Part shown: positions 28,089 through 36,639 of the stretch, piece after piece
How positions within the stretch are numbered: the first letter of the stretch is position 1
Layout of the letters: each line of letters begins with the position of its first letter
DNA from: Ignavibacteria bacterium
Lineage (GTDB): Bacteria; Bacteroidota; Ignavibacteria; Tepidaquicellales; Tepidaquicellaceae
DNA: 64,000 nt
Assembly: GCA_016704345.1 (NCBI GenBank)
Contig: JADJAH010000018.1
Span: forward strand, 124,001 to 188,000
Direction of reading: 5' to 3'
Notes under the pieces: model-generated
Seen by the model: only the letters and a program-made list of their open reading frames with translations
The model's database searches: none
Told to the model about the DNA's origin: nothing
Program-made: the position numbers and the translations under genes

Positions 28089-30716
28089 CTACGGTGTGAG
28101 CTTCTGCACAAATCCAAAAGCATTGTTATCAACAAACAATGCATCGCTTCCGTCAACATATCCATCACCATTAACATCCGAAGGATTGTAACCGCTAAGT
28201 CCGGTGAATGCATCATTATCAACAATGCTCGCATCACTTGCATCCACCAGCCCATCCTGATTTACATCTCCGCTGTATCCGAAGTAAGCTGAACCAATCT
28301 GCACAAGATTATTTCCGAATGCCTGCGACGCGGCAGTTGTGAAATTATATGAAAGCGGAACACCGAAAGTATATGACTCACCTCCAGCCTTGCTCCATGT
28401 TTCAATACTGTTTCTGTGATTGACTGAAATGTAATAGTTCCCTGTCGGCGTATTCTTGAAATTGAAAGTTCCCTGATAACTCACTGAATCAATCACGCCT
28501 CTTACTGTTTCAACTATTACGAAAGGTGAAACATTCGATCTCAAGCTGACAGTGACAGTGTCTTTCATGTTGAGCAGACCGTTTGATTTGCGGAATGCTT
28601 GAGGCGCGTAGGTAAGAGTCAAAGGTGTATTAATTGCATTCTCCAGAAGATTGTATGAATTGAGTTTGATGTTATCAACATACCAGCCATCAGCAACAAC
28701 TCCGGCATCAGCAAAGAGTCTGAATCTTATTTTAAGCTGTGTAGATGAGTTAGCAATAGAAGTTATATCAAAGCTCTGGAATGTCCATGTTGTATTGACT
28801 CCGTTGTATGTTTTGATTGTCTTCCATGTAGTGCCGTTATCAGGAGAAACTTCCACGTTACAGTAGTCGTATCCCGCTTCGGTATTGTACCTGTGCCAGA
28901 AACTCAGGAATACTACCGGAGTTGTGCTTACATTGAGCGGCGCGGAAAGTGTCATGGAGTTGTTTGCATTGTTGACATAGTTTCCGGAAGGGCTGTCTGT
29001 AAAGGATCTGGTTGCAGAGTAATATTGTGTAGTTGTTGTTGCCCAGCCCTGATTGGTTGTCCATCTTGCAAAGCCGTTCTCAGCGCTGTCTGCAAGTGCG
29101 AGATTGCCAGCGCCGACTGCTACGTATTTTTTCTCTGACAAAACTGTATCACCATCCTGAGTAATTGTATAGACAAGCGGCATGGCTGAATTCTGCGGCA
29201 CAGCAGGAGACATATTGAATCCAAAAGTTGCGCTGTCCTTTTGAAATGAACTCATTAATGCGTAGCCAAAATTGTCAACCGGTACGGAAAGATAATGTGA
29301 TGCTGACTTTAGAGAGACGTTTACATTCAGCGCGTTCAGGACACCTTTGTTAAGAATGACTGATTTAAATGTTCCCGATTCGCCCGCTGTGTATGTTTGC
29401 TTGTTGAATGAAGAAGATACAGGCGCAACATAAGCTCCACCGATTAGCGACATGTACTGATTCGAGAAAAGCATTCCTTCAGCCAACGGAATTATTTCTG
29501 CCTGAGTCGGCCAAAAACCTGTTGTTCCTGTCTCCGGAGTCATTGCCATTATTCTATGGCCTGCGTGAGTAGAATCGTTATAGTACCAGTCATCAGCTCC
29601 TCCTCTTACTGCATAGCCTACTGTCTGTGTTGGAGTGCCTGTTGTATATCCGTTTGTAGCAGACATATCAGCAAGGTATTGATTGAACTTGTAATCGTCC
29701 GGTGTCGGTGTCGGATCTTGCCATGCCCATGGCTTAATAATATAGTTGCCGTATGTATGCGAACCCATGATGGCATTTATGCTTCGGCTGTTGACAAAGT
29801 TCATAGCCGCCATTGTTTCAGGTTCTGAAAACGGTGATGGTCCTCTGTAAGTATCGCTTGAAGGTGAAGTGCTTGAACCGCCGTTTGAGGAATTCCAGTA
29901 TTGATAGAGCCCGTAATTTCTATTTAGATCAATTCCATAACTTCCTCCGTTGTTTCTTCTGTTTTTTCTCCACATTCCTCCGCCGTTAGGATTTGTGGAT
30001 TGGTTATAAACATATCCGTCGGGATTCAGAACAGGAGTAAAATACAGCTCCCTGTTTTCAAGAATGTATGTTGCAATAGGATCGGTACCATAATTCTCAA
30101 ACAGCCAATACATATAAAATATCATGTGCTGCATGCTTTCCGGCTCCCTGCAATGAATCATCGAGTGATACCATACTTCAGGCCTTCCGGTTGTAACATC
30201 CGGATTCTTGGTAACTCTCACAGTCCATATGGGCCGTGATTCAATTGTGTTGCCGATAGAAAATTTTGCAGAGATGAGTTGCGGATATTCGGCTCGCATC
30301 GAATCAAGCTTGGCAATCACTTCAGTCCATTTGAGAAATCCTCCCATAGTGCCGTAGATCGAATGACTTATATTGAGAGCATCTGATGTGTATTGAATAG
30401 ACTTTCTGATTTCTGCATCGGTCATTTTAGGGAAATTGGAATAGTGTGTATCCCAATCCGGAATCATAATTTGATATTGGATTCCGGTTATTTTCAGAGC
30501 ATCAAATTCTGTTTGCGAGAGCCATGCTTCAAGATAATTTTCTTTTTTTATTGCATGATCGATGTGAACATCTGCAAGATTCATTGCTGATGCAATTGCC
30601 TGCTGCGAGCCTGTGAGTCTTACAAGCATATATTTTTCATTTGCTGATACTTCATTCGCTGAAAGCATATAAGTCAGCGCAAAAAGTATCATTATGATCT
30701 TTGCTGTGATTTTCAT
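28089..30716 (-). CDS. Secreted M14 zinc carboxypeptidase with HRNS-dockerin C-terminus
   Basis: An 875-residue precursor with an N-terminal signal peptide (MKITAKIIMILFALTYMLSA) and a propeptide-like region to about 105. The peptidase domain (115-425) has the M14 zinc ligands H188 and E191 (HCREPE) and H320 (GSHTYG), the substrate-binding DLNRNYG at 263-269, and the catalytic Glu395 in PETGTTG. It should cleave single residues from the C-terminus of peptides. Residues 430-520 look like a beta-sandwich, and 550-690 like a MAM-type jelly roll (DGWYVDNIKL). The shared module follows: HRNSIETWS, QAFGNNL, then DVNQDGLVDASD and DVNGDGYVDGSD, ending KLTP. Together with the M1 and S8 proteins it gives the cell endo-, amino- and carboxypeptidases that all carry the same C-terminal address. 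Confidence 0.92.
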   Translation of the reverse strand: MKITAKIIMILFALTYMLSANEVSANEKYMLVRLTGSQQAIASAMNLADVHIDHAIKKENYLEAWLSQTEFDALKITGIQYQIMIPDWDTHYSNFPKMTDAEIRKSIQYTSDALNISHSIYGTMGGFLKWTEVIAKLDSMRAEYPQLISAKFSIGNTIESRPIWTVRVTKNPDVTTGRPEVWYHSMIHCREPESMQHMIFYMYWLFENYGTDPIATYILENRELYFTPVLNPDGYVYNQSTNPNGGGMWRKNRRNNGGSYGIDLNRNYGLYQYWNSSNGGSSTSPSSDTYRGPSPFSEPETMAAMNFVNSRSINAIMGSHTYGNYIIKPWAWQDPTPTPDDYKFNQYLADMSATNGYTTGTPTQTVGYAVRGGADDWYYNDSTHAGHRIMAMTPETGTTGFWPTQAEIIPLAEGMLFSNQYMSLIGGAYVAPVSSSFNKQTYTAGESGTFKSVILNKGVLNALNVNVSLKSASHYLSVPVDNFGYALMSSFQKDSATFGFNMSPAVPQNSAMPLVYTITQDGDTVLSEKKYVAVGAGNLALADSAENGFARWTTNQGWATTTTQYYSATRSFTDSPSGNYVNNANNSMTLSAPLNVSTTPVVFLSFWHRYNTEAGYDYCNVEVSPDNGTTWKTIKTYNGVNTTWTFQSFDITSIANSSTQLKIRFRLFADAGVVADGWYVDNIKLNSYNLLENAINTPLTLTYAPQAFRKSNGLLNMKDTVTVSLRSNVSPFVIVETVRGVIDSVSYQGTFNFKNTPTGNYYISVNHRNSIETWSKAGGESYTFGVPLSYNFTTAASQAFGNNLVQIGSAYFGYSGDVNQDGLVDASDASIVDNDAFTGLSGYNPSDVNGDGYVDGSDALFVDNNAFGFVQKLTP

Positions 30717-30820
30717 TTTTGAAATTTATTGGTTGAAAGAAACTTAGCTCAAAGCAGAAAAACATAATAGCCAATTCTCTTCGGTATCTTGAATTATATC
30801 AATGCGTTTCAAAAATAAAA

Positions 30821-30850
30821 GAAGCCCGGAATATTAATACCCCGGGCTTC
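30821..30850 (-). terminator. Hairpin terminator after the S8 peptidase gene
   Basis: GAAGCCCGG / CCGGGCTTC, nine perfect pairs with a 12-base loop, 50 bases past the stop at 30900; an A-rich run on its left gives the U-run. Confidence 0.75.
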
Positions 30851-30899
30851 AAGTTTAGTAAGATTCTGATCACTCAGAATTTAGACTGAACGATTTGAA

Positions 30900-33800
30900 T
30901 CAGTCCTTACTTTCGGTTTGGATTTTTTCTCCTGACTGATTTATTTTCCTCTTGTCATTATCATTATTACTGCGTGTAACGGATGTCTTTTCAATGTTCA
31001 CTTGTCTCAACACTCTTGCCACAACCGGTCCCGGTTCGGGAGTTGATTTGGATACTAAACTGGTTGCATTGTTATCTGCAATCAGAAAGTCGGTCCCGTC
31101 AGTAAAGTTGTCACCATTAAGGTCAGTTACCAAATAGCCCGAGAGAAAACCAAATGCATCATTGTCTATAGCAGCAACATCAGTTGCATCTATCACTCCG
31201 TCTTGATTTACATCACCTGAGTAAATGCATGACTCACTTCCTTTCAGTATTATATTACTTCCATAAGCCTGTGAAAGCGCAGTAGTAAAATCATAACTGA
31301 ATGCACTTCCTCTGTTGTATGATTCACCGCCGGCTTTGCTCCAGGTCTCAATGCTGTTTCTGTGTTTGATATGTAAATAGTATGTTCCTGAAGGTGCGTT
31401 TGCAAAGAGGATTTGCGCAGTATGTGTAACCGAATCTACAACACCCTTTCCTGAGTCAATAACATTGAATGGAGATGAAGTATTTCGAAGGTATGCTCTT
31501 ACAGTATCTCTTTTGTTGAGGCGCAGAGTAGATGTATTATACAATCCTTCAGTTGCCAATGTTATTGTTGATGCAACTGCCGCCGCGTTGTTAACTACAC
31601 AAATACTGTCAACATACAGATTATTTCCGAAACCGCTTCTTGCTCTGAACTTGATCTTGTTTGTTCCTAGAGGCAATGCGTATTTTTTCGTTGCCCATTG
31701 AGCGCTTGTTGGAGTGAACTGAGTTGTTAATGTAGTTGTAGTATTAAGTGTTCCTCCGGCAGCAGCGCCATAGAGTCTTGCAAGATTCGAATATGTTGTC
31801 CCGCCATTTGTTGACACTTCAATGGTCATCGAATCGACTCCTGTAGTGTAAGGAGCATACGCATGATCAAACCTCAATGTGTCATTCGGTTTAGATGCCG
31901 AGAATGCAAGCGTGACAAGTGATTGCGTTGTGCCGCTCGATGCATTCCAGAAGTCGAATTTTGCAGAACCTGCTCCGGCACCGTAACTGCTTACAGCGTT
32001 TCTCGTCCAGTAATTCGTTCCGGTGAATTCAAAGCTCCAGTTTGTTGGCGCAAATGTGGCTGAAGTGAATCCTTCACAAAGCAATTGCTCTGTAATTGCA
32101 AATGAATAAAGCGAAGTAGAGTCTTTATTTCCCGCAACTGAATTATCCTCCGCAATAATTCTGTAGTAGATCTGATCACCAACGTTTACTTCAGCGTTCA
32201 GTGAATTGAACGCGGCAGAGAAGCTGCTTCCTGATGTATTGATAAGTTTGAATTGCTTGATAACAGTTGGAGAATTCTTATACCATCTTACCCATGCCGA
32301 GTCAATGCCAAGATTATCAGTTACAACTGCACTGACCGTTGCAGGCCATGTTGCTTTTGGCTGTGCAGTTAGCGGTGTGTGTGCGATAACCGGTTTCTGA
32401 TTGTCTGCCTGAGCCACAAACAAATGCAATGTTGCCGGAGCATCTGCGGGTGATTTTGAAGTCTTGCCTGAACTGTCAGTAGTCTTGATGTAGTATCTGT
32501 AAGTTGCTGTTAAACCGTTTCCGGGGATTGAAGCTGTCCAGTTATTTCCGGAAGAGTTTGTCATCAGCACGCTATCGGTAATGGAAACATTATTCCTTGA
32601 CCAGAACAATCTTGTCTGCGAAGGATTGATTCCGCCTGTTGTGGGAAGTATGATGCTGTTTACTGCATAAGGGCCGGACAAGTTTTCCGTGTTCGTAAGC
32701 GGTGTGTGCTGAACCGAAGGACCAAGATTCTTATAAGCTCTGAATACATCCACAAGACCTTTACCATAAGTATTGTCTTCGCCTGCCGTACCGAGATCAG
32801 TCGTTGTTGACAGGAGTATCGCCTTAAGCTGCTTCCCCGTCAATCCCGGCGCTGCCTGCTTTAGGAGTGCAATGCAGCCTGCCACATGCGGAGATGCCAT
32901 TGATGTTCCGCTGATTGAACTGTATGTAGATCCCGACCAAGTTGACCTGATGCTGGTTCCGGGGGCGCTTACTTCAGGCTTGATCAGGAGAGTACCTGTT
33001 CCTCCGCATAACGAAGGTCCCCGGCTAGAAGAACTGCTTATGGGATATCCCGCTGTATTTCCGTTTACATTTCCAACACAGAAAACATTTACTGAATCAA
33101 TATTGATGTTCTTGGGCTTGGTAATTGTCGATGCGCCCGGTCCGGAATTTCCGGCAGAGAATACAACTGCAATACCGGCGGCTTCAACAGCAGTAAGAGT
33201 TGACCTGTAAATAGATGTCGTGCATTCATCTGTTACCGTAGGATCCTGCCATGAACAACTTATCACGTCAGGCATATCCATAGTTACTGCATTTGAATCA
33301 GGATCCATTGCCCATTGATAAGCAGCAATATTCATTGAAGGATATGAAGCTCCGGGACAATCAGTGACTCCTGCCGCCATCCAGTATGCATCAGGCGCTA
33401 CGCCTACCGTATCGCCGGTAGATGAATTTCTTCCGCACATGATTCCCATTGTATGCGTTCCGTGATAAGTTCCTCCTGTTGCGCAATCAAAAGGAGTTGT
33501 GCTGACAGGTGCGATAGGATCATACCATGAATGATACCATTGTCTCCCGTTGTTTCCCCACCATCTCGGCGATAGAGCCGGATGAGTTCCGTTTACACCG
33601 CCGTCAATATTCATGACAGTTCTTCCTGCACCGGTTATTCCAATTCTCCATAAGGAATCTGCCTTGATCACTTTCAAGCCGGTCTCAACAGATTCAATTC
33701 CGATATCAGGAGCAGGCTTTTCGTCATAAGGTTTGTCCATCTCCAGTTCTGCATCAAGGTCCATCACTTCAATGTCACTTCTCTTCGTGAGTTCGGTAAT

Positions 33801-34169
33801 TACATCCGAAGTCGCATCAATAAATATCATGTTTGTTATCCAGTAACTGATCAGCTCTCTCACTTTTCCATATCCTTGTTCGTATGTAAGATACGTTAAC
33901 AAAGGCGCCTGTGTATTCTCTGCTTTGTTTTTCAATGTCTTTATCACGAGCTCCGCTCTGTAATTTATCGGTGCATTGATATCATACAAATGCTTGTCAA
34001 GTGATTCAATATCTACACGGTCTTTCAGAAGTATCAGCACTCTCGTATATTGAAGTGGATTGAATGACTTCATTTTAGATGACAAGCGCTCGGTCACTTG
34101 TACATTCTGAGCAAATGCAGAAGATACAAAGCATAAGAGGATCAACAGCAATAGTTGTTTTCTTTTCAT
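30900..34169 (-). CDS. Secreted S8 subtilisin-like protease with HRNS-dockerin C-terminus
   Basis: A 1089-residue precursor. Signal peptide MKRKQLLLLILLCFVSSAFA, then an inhibitor-like propeptide to about 140. The S8 domain (165-480) has the full triad: Asp189 (NIDGG), His236 (HGTH), Ser423 (GTSMASPHVAG), with the oxyanion Asn341 (SAGNSGP). It should be an active endopeptidase. Two Ig-like segments (490-690) and a jelly roll (700-870, FGNNLYVDSICV) follow. Then comes the shared module (HRNSIETWS; DVNQDGVIDATD; DLNGDNFTDGTD). Unlike the peptidases nearby it continues past the proline for 45 residues with a charged tail (SNNDNDKRKINQSGEK) unlike the YLEMKR tail of the BNR proteins. Confidence 0.93.
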   Translation of the reverse strand: MKRKQLLLLILLCFVSSAFAQNVQVTERLSSKMKSFNPLQYTRVLILLKDRVDIESLDKHLYDINAPINYRAELVIKTLKNKAENTQAPLLTYLTYEQGYGKVRELISYWITNMIFIDATSDVITELTKRSDIEVMDLDAELEMDKPYDEKPAPDIGIESVETGLKVIKADSLWRIGITGAGRTVMNIDGGVNGTHPALSPRWWGNNGRQWYHSWYDPIAPVSTTPFDCATGGTYHGTHTMGIMCGRNSSTGDTVGVAPDAYWMAAGVTDCPGASYPSMNIAAYQWAMDPDSNAVTMDMPDVISCSWQDPTVTDECTTSIYRSTLTAVEAAGIAVVFSAGNSGPGASTITKPKNINIDSVNVFCVGNVNGNTAGYPISSSSSRGPSLCGGTGTLLIKPEVSAPGTSIRSTWSGSTYSSISGTSMASPHVAGCIALLKQAAPGLTGKQLKAILLSTTTDLGTAGEDNTYGKGLVDVFRAYKNLGPSVQHTPLTNTENLSGPYAVNSIILPTTGGINPSQTRLFWSRNNVSITDSVLMTNSSGNNWTASIPGNGLTATYRYYIKTTDSSGKTSKSPADAPATLHLFVAQADNQKPVIAHTPLTAQPKATWPATVSAVVTDNLGIDSAWVRWYKNSPTVIKQFKLINTSGSSFSAAFNSLNAEVNVGDQIYYRIIAEDNSVAGNKDSTSLYSFAITEQLLCEGFTSATFAPTNWSFEFTGTNYWTRNAVSSYGAGAGSAKFDFWNASSGTTQSLVTLAFSASKPNDTLRFDHAYAPYTTGVDSMTIEVSTNGGTTYSNLARLYGAAAGGTLNTTTTLTTQFTPTSAQWATKKYALPLGTNKIKFRARSGFGNNLYVDSICVVNNAAAVASTITLATEGLYNTSTLRLNKRDTVRAYLRNTSSPFNVIDSGKGVVDSVTHTAQILFANAPSGTYYLHIKHRNSIETWSKAGGESYNRGSAFSYDFTTALSQAYGSNIILKGSESCIYSGDVNQDGVIDATDVAAIDNDAFGFLSGYLVTDLNGDNFTDGTDFLIADNNATSLVSKSTPEPGPVVARVLRQVNIEKTSVTRSNNDNDKRKINQSGEKIQTESKD

Positions 34170-34256
34170 TCCTTATTGATTGTTTTAGTTCGTTGAATGT
34201 TGCTTACTTATGTGAGTTGAAACTTAATGAGATTTCAATTTTAATTTATCCCGGAA

Positions 34257-35708
34257 TTACTTGACAAGAATCATCTTGCCTGACCTCATGAATGAACCGG
34301 CTTCAAACTGATAGAAATAGATTCCGCTTGCAAAGTCAGTTGCATTCCATTGGACTTCATAGATTCCTTCAGATAAATTTTGGTTTATCAAAGACTCCAA
34401 CAACTTTCCCGAATTGTCATAAATGTTTAGCTTGACCTGCGAAGATTGCGGGATCTCAAATCTTATCTTTGTAGAAGGATTGAACGGGTTTGGATAATTC
34501 TGATGAACTTTGAAATCCTGTGGAACTTCAGACGATACCTGATTTATGCCGGTTGAATTTTCAAGATTGATATATCTTAAGATCTCGTTCGCCATCTTAC
34601 CGCAAGGTATGCTCTGATTTGTTATCATCACCACGCCCGTCTGAAGATCTTCCTTTTCATTATCAGCAAAGCAAATGAAACTCACAAAACCCGGCACACC
34701 ACCATCTTTCCAAGTGTAATAGAAAGTAGAATCAACCTGTGCATCAAGAATTCCCATTTGCCAGACCAATCCAACACGCGCCTTTGAATTTTCTTCCCTG
34801 CATGTATCATTGTTGACTCTTCGTATCTTGTGGGCAGAGTCAAGCACATTCTGCATTCCATGATTATTCAACCCCATATTGAATTCAAGGTATCTCATGA
34901 AATCGCTAAGTGTTGTATATAAACCTCCTGCCGCGTAAAATGCAGGCCAACTGTTCTTGAAGTATCCGACAGAGTCACCGTTCACGGCATAGCCGGTAGC
35001 TCTTCGATTCAACTGCGCCTGATTGAGAGTGATTCTTGTATCAGGCATTTGCAGAGGATTGGAAATTCTTTGTATGAACAATGAATCAATGATGTTGCCC
35101 AATGTATGAGTCAGCACAACACCAAGAAGTGATACACCGAGATTCGAGTACAAGAAACATCTGCCGGGTTCCCTTGATAGCCTGTGATTGTTCAGATAAT
35201 TATACATCATCTGATAAGTTGTCGAATCATTCACCGGTTGAATCGGATCATCGGGCAGTGCAGAGTAATGAGTGGCAAGATCAAGTATTGTCATTTTGAC
35301 AGTGTCGTTTCCCGGTGTAACATAGTAAGGTGCCCTTACAGTGTTCAGCGGAAGATGGTCCTCAACAAGATCATTCAATCTCAGTGGTCCGCCGTTTTGT
35401 ATTAGCATGGAGAGTATTGTTGCCGAGTACGTTTTTGTGACCGAGCCAATATGAAAAATCGTCAGACTGTCAGGTACTGGTGAAGTTGAATCTCTTCTCA
35501 CATGTCCGAAAGAATATCTTCTGTTCAATGTATTGTTCCCCTGCTTTCTGATCACGCCTACAACCATTCCCGCTTTGTTGCTGTCAACGTATTGTTTTAC
35601 GATGCGGTTTATTCTGATGTGCAGCGAATCTTCATTGAATTGTGAAACAGCTTTGTCATTGAAAATAATTATGATCAAAATTAGTAAGATGAACAATAAT
35701 TTTGCCAT
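34257..35708 (-). CDS. Secreted serine beta-lactamase-like hydrolase with T9SS type A domain
   Basis: A 483-residue precursor with signal peptide MAKLLFILLILIIIIFNDKAVSQ. Residues 30-385 form a class C beta-lactamase/PBP-type serine hydrolase: S89-V-T-K92 is the SxxK catalytic pair (HIGSVTKTYSA) and Y187-S-N is the second motif. A third motif (K/HxG) is plausibly the WKDGGVPGF segment. Such proteins act as esterases, D-amino peptidases or beta-lactamases; the substrate cannot be told. The last 90 residues are a T9SS type A domain (VHQNYPNPFNPSTKIRFEI, SGIYFYQF, GKMILVK) of the ordinary form, without the YQLRITNL segment seen in the repeat proteins at 16809-27821. It is the only T9SS-type protein between two groups of dockerin-type proteins. 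Confidence 0.9.
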   Translation of the reverse strand: MAKLLFILLILIIIIFNDKAVSQFNEDSLHIRINRIVKQYVDSNKAGMVVGVIRKQGNNTLNRRYSFGHVRRDSTSPVPDSLTIFHIGSVTKTYSATILSMLIQNGGPLRLNDLVEDHLPLNTVRAPYYVTPGNDTVKMTILDLATHYSALPDDPIQPVNDSTTYQMMYNYLNNHRLSREPGRCFLYSNLGVSLLGVVLTHTLGNIIDSLFIQRISNPLQMPDTRITLNQAQLNRRATGYAVNGDSVGYFKNSWPAFYAAGGLYTTLSDFMRYLEFNMGLNNHGMQNVLDSAHKIRRVNNDTCREENSKARVGLVWQMGILDAQVDSTFYYTWKDGGVPGFVSFICFADNEKEDLQTGVVMITNQSIPCGKMANEILRYINLENSTGINQVSSEVPQDFKVHQNYPNPFNPSTKIRFEIPQSSQVKLNIYDNSGKLLESLINQNLSEGIYEVQWNATDFASGIYFYQFEAGSFMRSGKMILVK

Positions 35709-36004
35709 GGTCTTCTGAATTTGTTAGGAAATATTGGACAAAATTATGGTAATGCAAATTGAAAAGAAAGTAAGTGTTTCCAAACCCTTCGCGAAAATTT
35801 TTCGACAAAAGCTAACGATGAAGATCTCAATTCTAATATTATCATTGGGGTTGAAATATTGCATAGATCCAATAAGAACTTTGAATACCTTATATTAACA
35901 ACAAATCTCTATACAATCTTTGAGATATAATGTGTATTTTGCAGAAGTAAAAAACAAACCCCCCAACTACTAAATAGCCGTTTCAAGTAATTGTTTCTAA
36001 CGGC

Positions 36005-36025
36005 TCCTGTAATGAATTTACAGGA
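36005..36025. promoter_or_regulatory. Palindrome upstream of the LysM gene, possible operator
   Basis: TCCTGTAA-TGAAT-TTACAGGA, two perfect 8-base arms with a 5-base spacer, 55 bases before the start of the LysM gene. It lies in a 372-base gap (35709-36080) in which I see nothing else except a weak AT-rich promoter-like background. An operator for a dimeric regulator or a leader hairpin are both possible. Confidence 0.35.
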
Positions 36026-36080
36026 TGATGTAAAGTATTTTTCAAAAGTCATTATCAACCAAAACAAAAAGGAGTAAAAC

Positions 36081-36473
36081 ATGTCACTACAAGATAAGTA
36101 CGCACCGGTAATCACATTGATCAATAATTCCGGAGGCAGAGAGGTTTCCATAGTTGAAGAAGCAGGAGTTCTGAAAGTTGCAGCAACAGTTCCTTCACCA
36201 ACAGAAAAGATCGCAGTCTGGAACGAGATCAAAAGAGTAGGCGGTGAAGCTGCAACTGACATTATGGCAGACATCAGGATGGACAGTGAAGTACCAACAG
36301 GCGGCGGAGCATCTGCTGCAACAAAGACTTACACCGTTCAGTCCGGCGATACACTAAGCAAGATTGCAAAAGAACAATACGGCGATGCAAACGATTACAT
36401 GAAGATTGCAGATGCAAATGGCATCTCAAATCCTGATCTTATAAAACCGGGTCAAGAGCTTATTATTCCGTAA
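36081..36473 (+). CDS. LysM domain protein with BON-like N-terminus
   Basis: A 130-residue protein with no signal peptide. AAGGAG lies 7 bases before the ATG. Residues 1-70 resemble a BON-type alpha/beta fold (VITLINNSGGREVSIVEEAG, TEKIAVWNEIKRVGG). Residues 82-130 are one complete LysM domain (YTVQSGDTLSKIAKEQYGDA ... KPGQELIIP). The order BON then LysM is that of the potassium-binding protein Kbp/YgaU of enterobacteria, so a cytoplasmic sensor or binding role is as likely as cell-wall binding. It is on the plus strand, alone, with its own terminator, and codes for nothing like the exported proteins around it. Confidence 0.85.
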   Translation: MSLQDKYAPVITLINNSGGREVSIVEEAGVLKVAATVPSPTEKIAVWNEIKRVGGEAATDIMADIRMDSEVPTGGGASAATKTYTVQSGDTLSKIAKEQYGDANDYMKIADANGISNPDLIKPGQELIIP

Positions 36474-36498
36474 GTTCTTTTCACGGTTCATAATATTT

Positions 36499-36532
36499 CC
36501 CTGCAGATAGTTTTTCTGCAGGGATTTTTTTT
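36499..36532 (+). terminator. Terminator of the LysM gene
   Basis: CCCTGCAG / CTGCAGGG stem with a 9-base loop followed by ATTTTTTTT, 26 bases past the stop: a classic intrinsic terminator. Confidence 0.85.
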
Positions 36533-36564
36533 GGCAAAATTCATTCAATGGTTATCTCAATTTT

Positions 36565-36594
36565 AAAAAAGCCGGACAGCTTTCACTGTCCGGC
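36565..36594 (-). terminator. Terminator of the BNR protein gene at 36640
   Basis: GCCGGACAG / CTGTCCGGC, nine perfect pairs, with an A-run on its left that becomes the U-run of the minus-strand transcript; 46 bases past the stop. Confidence 0.8.
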
Positions 36595-36639
36595 CCGGTG
36601 AGATTCAACGAACAAAATTATATGTTCGGTGAATTTCTC

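Noticed and set aside
35909..36274. 121-residue minus-strand frame across the LysM start
   Set aside because: It is antisense to the clear BON-like coding region and has no signal, domain or ribosome site.
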